Shown one piece after another: positions 7,166 through 7,460 of a stretch of 7,460 nucleotides of DNA. The notes beneath the pieces were generated by a model that was given only the letters and a program-made list of their open reading frames with translations, searched no databases and was not told the DNA's origin. Position numbers and translations under genes: made by a program. Source of the DNA: Bacillota bacterium (GTDB taxonomy: Bacteria > Bacillota > Clostridia > Clostridiales > Clostridiaceae); NCBI GenBank assembly GCA_023417975.1, contig JAEZDX010000422.1, positions 1-7,460 of the forward strand, in the 5' to 3' direction. The first letter of the stretch is position 1; the number at the start of each line of letters is the position of its first letter.

Positions 7166-7190
7166 AATGCGGAATATTTCCGCATTTTTT
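7164..7190 (+). terminator. Intrinsic terminator overlapping the activator stop codon
   Basis: AAAATGCGGAA pairs perfectly with TTCCGCATTTT around the loop TAT, and more T follows. The stem begins inside the TAA stop codon (7163-7165). It separates the activator transcript from the PTS operon, which must therefore rely on its own sigma-54 promoter. Confidence 0.88.
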
Positions 7191-7205
7191 ATTTTTGTCA
7201 TAAAC

Positions 7206-7250
7206 CTTTATAAAACATAATGTGGGTTGGCACGGAAATTGCTTTATAAA
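7206..7250 (+). repeat. Direct repeat CTTTATAAA flanking the sigma-54 promoter
   Basis: CTTTATAAA occurs at 7206-7214 and again at 7242-7250, 36 bases apart. Each contains the palindrome TTTATAAA. The second copy begins within the -12 element. This may be chance in AT-rich DNA or a binding site for a DNA-bending or regulatory protein. Confidence 0.35.
7227..7243 (+). promoter_or_regulatory. Sigma-54 (-24/-12) promoter of the PTS operon
   Basis: TTGGCACGGAAATTGCT matches the sigma-54 consensus TTGGCAC-N5-TTGCW completely. The GG (7229-7230) and GC (7241-7242) are separated by the required 10 bases. Transcription should start near 7254, about 57 bases before the EIIA start codon. The adjacent sigma-54 activator is the obvious partner. 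Confidence 0.92.
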
Positions 7251-7291
7251 TATATGAGAATAAAAAGCAACACAATTATAAAACTAATCAC

Positions 7292-7302
7292 AGGAAGGGT
7301 GG
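7292..7302 (+). promoter_or_regulatory. Ribosome binding site of the PTS EIIA gene
   Basis: AGGAAGGGTGG is a purine-rich Shine-Dalgarno element that ends 8 bases before the ATG at 7311, supporting that start. Confidence 0.7.
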
Positions 7303-7310
7303 TAATATAC

Positions 7311-7460
7311 ATGGAAGAAATAATCATGAACTTAATAGTTAACGGTGGGGAAGCAAGAAGCAAAGCTATGATGGCTATACAAAGCGCAAAGGCTGGAGAG
7401 CTTGAGAAGGCAAAAGAACTTTTAGAAGAAGCTTCAGAATGCTTGCACAAAGCTCACGAC
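7311..7460 (+). CDS. PTS lactose/cellobiose-family EIIA component, 3' end outside the window
   Basis: The first 50 residues of a small cytoplasmic PTS phosphocarrier are present. It should take phosphate from HPr and pass it to an EIIB for uptake of cellobiose, another beta-glucoside or lactose. The visible part is the alpha-helical start of the Lac/Chb-type EIIA family: IIMNLIVNGGEARSKAMMAI, then AKAGELEKAKELLEEA and LHKAHD, which line up by eye with E. coli ChbA and staphylococcal LacF. The active-site histidine, in the later HAQDHLM-type motif, lies beyond the right edge. Family members are about 100-115 residues, so roughly half is seen. It is probably the first gene of the operon driven by the sigma-54 promoter, with EIIB, EIIC and a phospho-beta-glucosidase expected downstream. 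The family is clear; the sugar is inferred. Confidence 0.88.
   Translation, partial: MEEIIMNLIVNGGEARSKAMMAIQSAKAGELEKAKELLEEASECLHKAHD

Noticed and set aside
7244..7450. Minus-strand 68-residue frame at the right end
   Set aside because: It is antisense to the PTS EIIA gene, and its hydrophobic translation is a by-product of the opposite strand.
1..7460. CRISPR arrays, tRNA or rRNA genes, insertion sequences, phage genes
   Set aside because: I found no regularly spaced repeats, no cloverleaf-like sequence, and no transposase or integrase motif on either strand.

Overview
The window is AT-rich and looks like a chromosomal segment of a low-GC Firmicute, most likely Clostridium or a close relative. 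The evidence is the codon use rich in A and T, an arginyl-tRNA synthetase controlled by a T-box leader, strong sigma-A-like promoters, purine-rich ribosome binding sites, and a LevR/CelR-type sigma-54 activator next to a lactose/cellobiose-family PTS gene. It is not an obvious mobile or phage region: I see no transposase, integrase, CRISPR array, tRNA or rRNA.

Layout. (1) Positions 1-1790 (+) hold the 3' part of a cytoplasmic-looking sensor histidine kinase (end of a GAF, then PAS, GAF, HisKA, HATPase). It runs off the left edge. (2) Positions 1791-2300 form a roughly 500-base convergent intergenic region with AT-rich palindromes, a strong hairpin terminator (2063-2098) and only doubtful short open frames. 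(3) argS lies on the minus strand (about 3974 down to 2301). Its leader is a T-box riboswitch (about 4312-4069) whose specifier loop offers an AGG (Arg) codon, driven by a good sigma-A promoter (4347-4319). (4) Positions 4295-4455 are the compact control region shared by two divergent promoters, with several inverted and direct repeats. (5) Positions 4493-7165 (+) encode an 890-residue LevR/CelR-type activator: winged helix, AAA+ sigma-54 domain, PRD, EIIA-Man-like, EIIB-like and PRD. (6) A terminator overlaps its stop codon. It is followed by a textbook sigma-54 promoter (7227-7243) and the first 50 codons of a lactose/cellobiose-type PTS EIIA gene, cut by the right edge.

How the parts work together. 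The right half reads as a self-contained sugar-uptake control unit. The regulator is made from a housekeeping promoter, senses PTS phosphorylation through its PRD, EIIA and EIIB modules, and with RNA polymerase-sigma-54 should open the -24/-12 promoter of the downstream PTS operon, probably for cellobiose or another beta-glucoside. argS is an independent housekeeping gene induced when tRNA-Arg is uncharged. The histidine kinase is a separate signalling gene with no response regulator visible here.

I did not find a clearly undescribed system. The best leads are the repeats in the divergent control region, the repeat and palindrome framing the sigma-54 promoter, and the unexplained convergent intergenic region.
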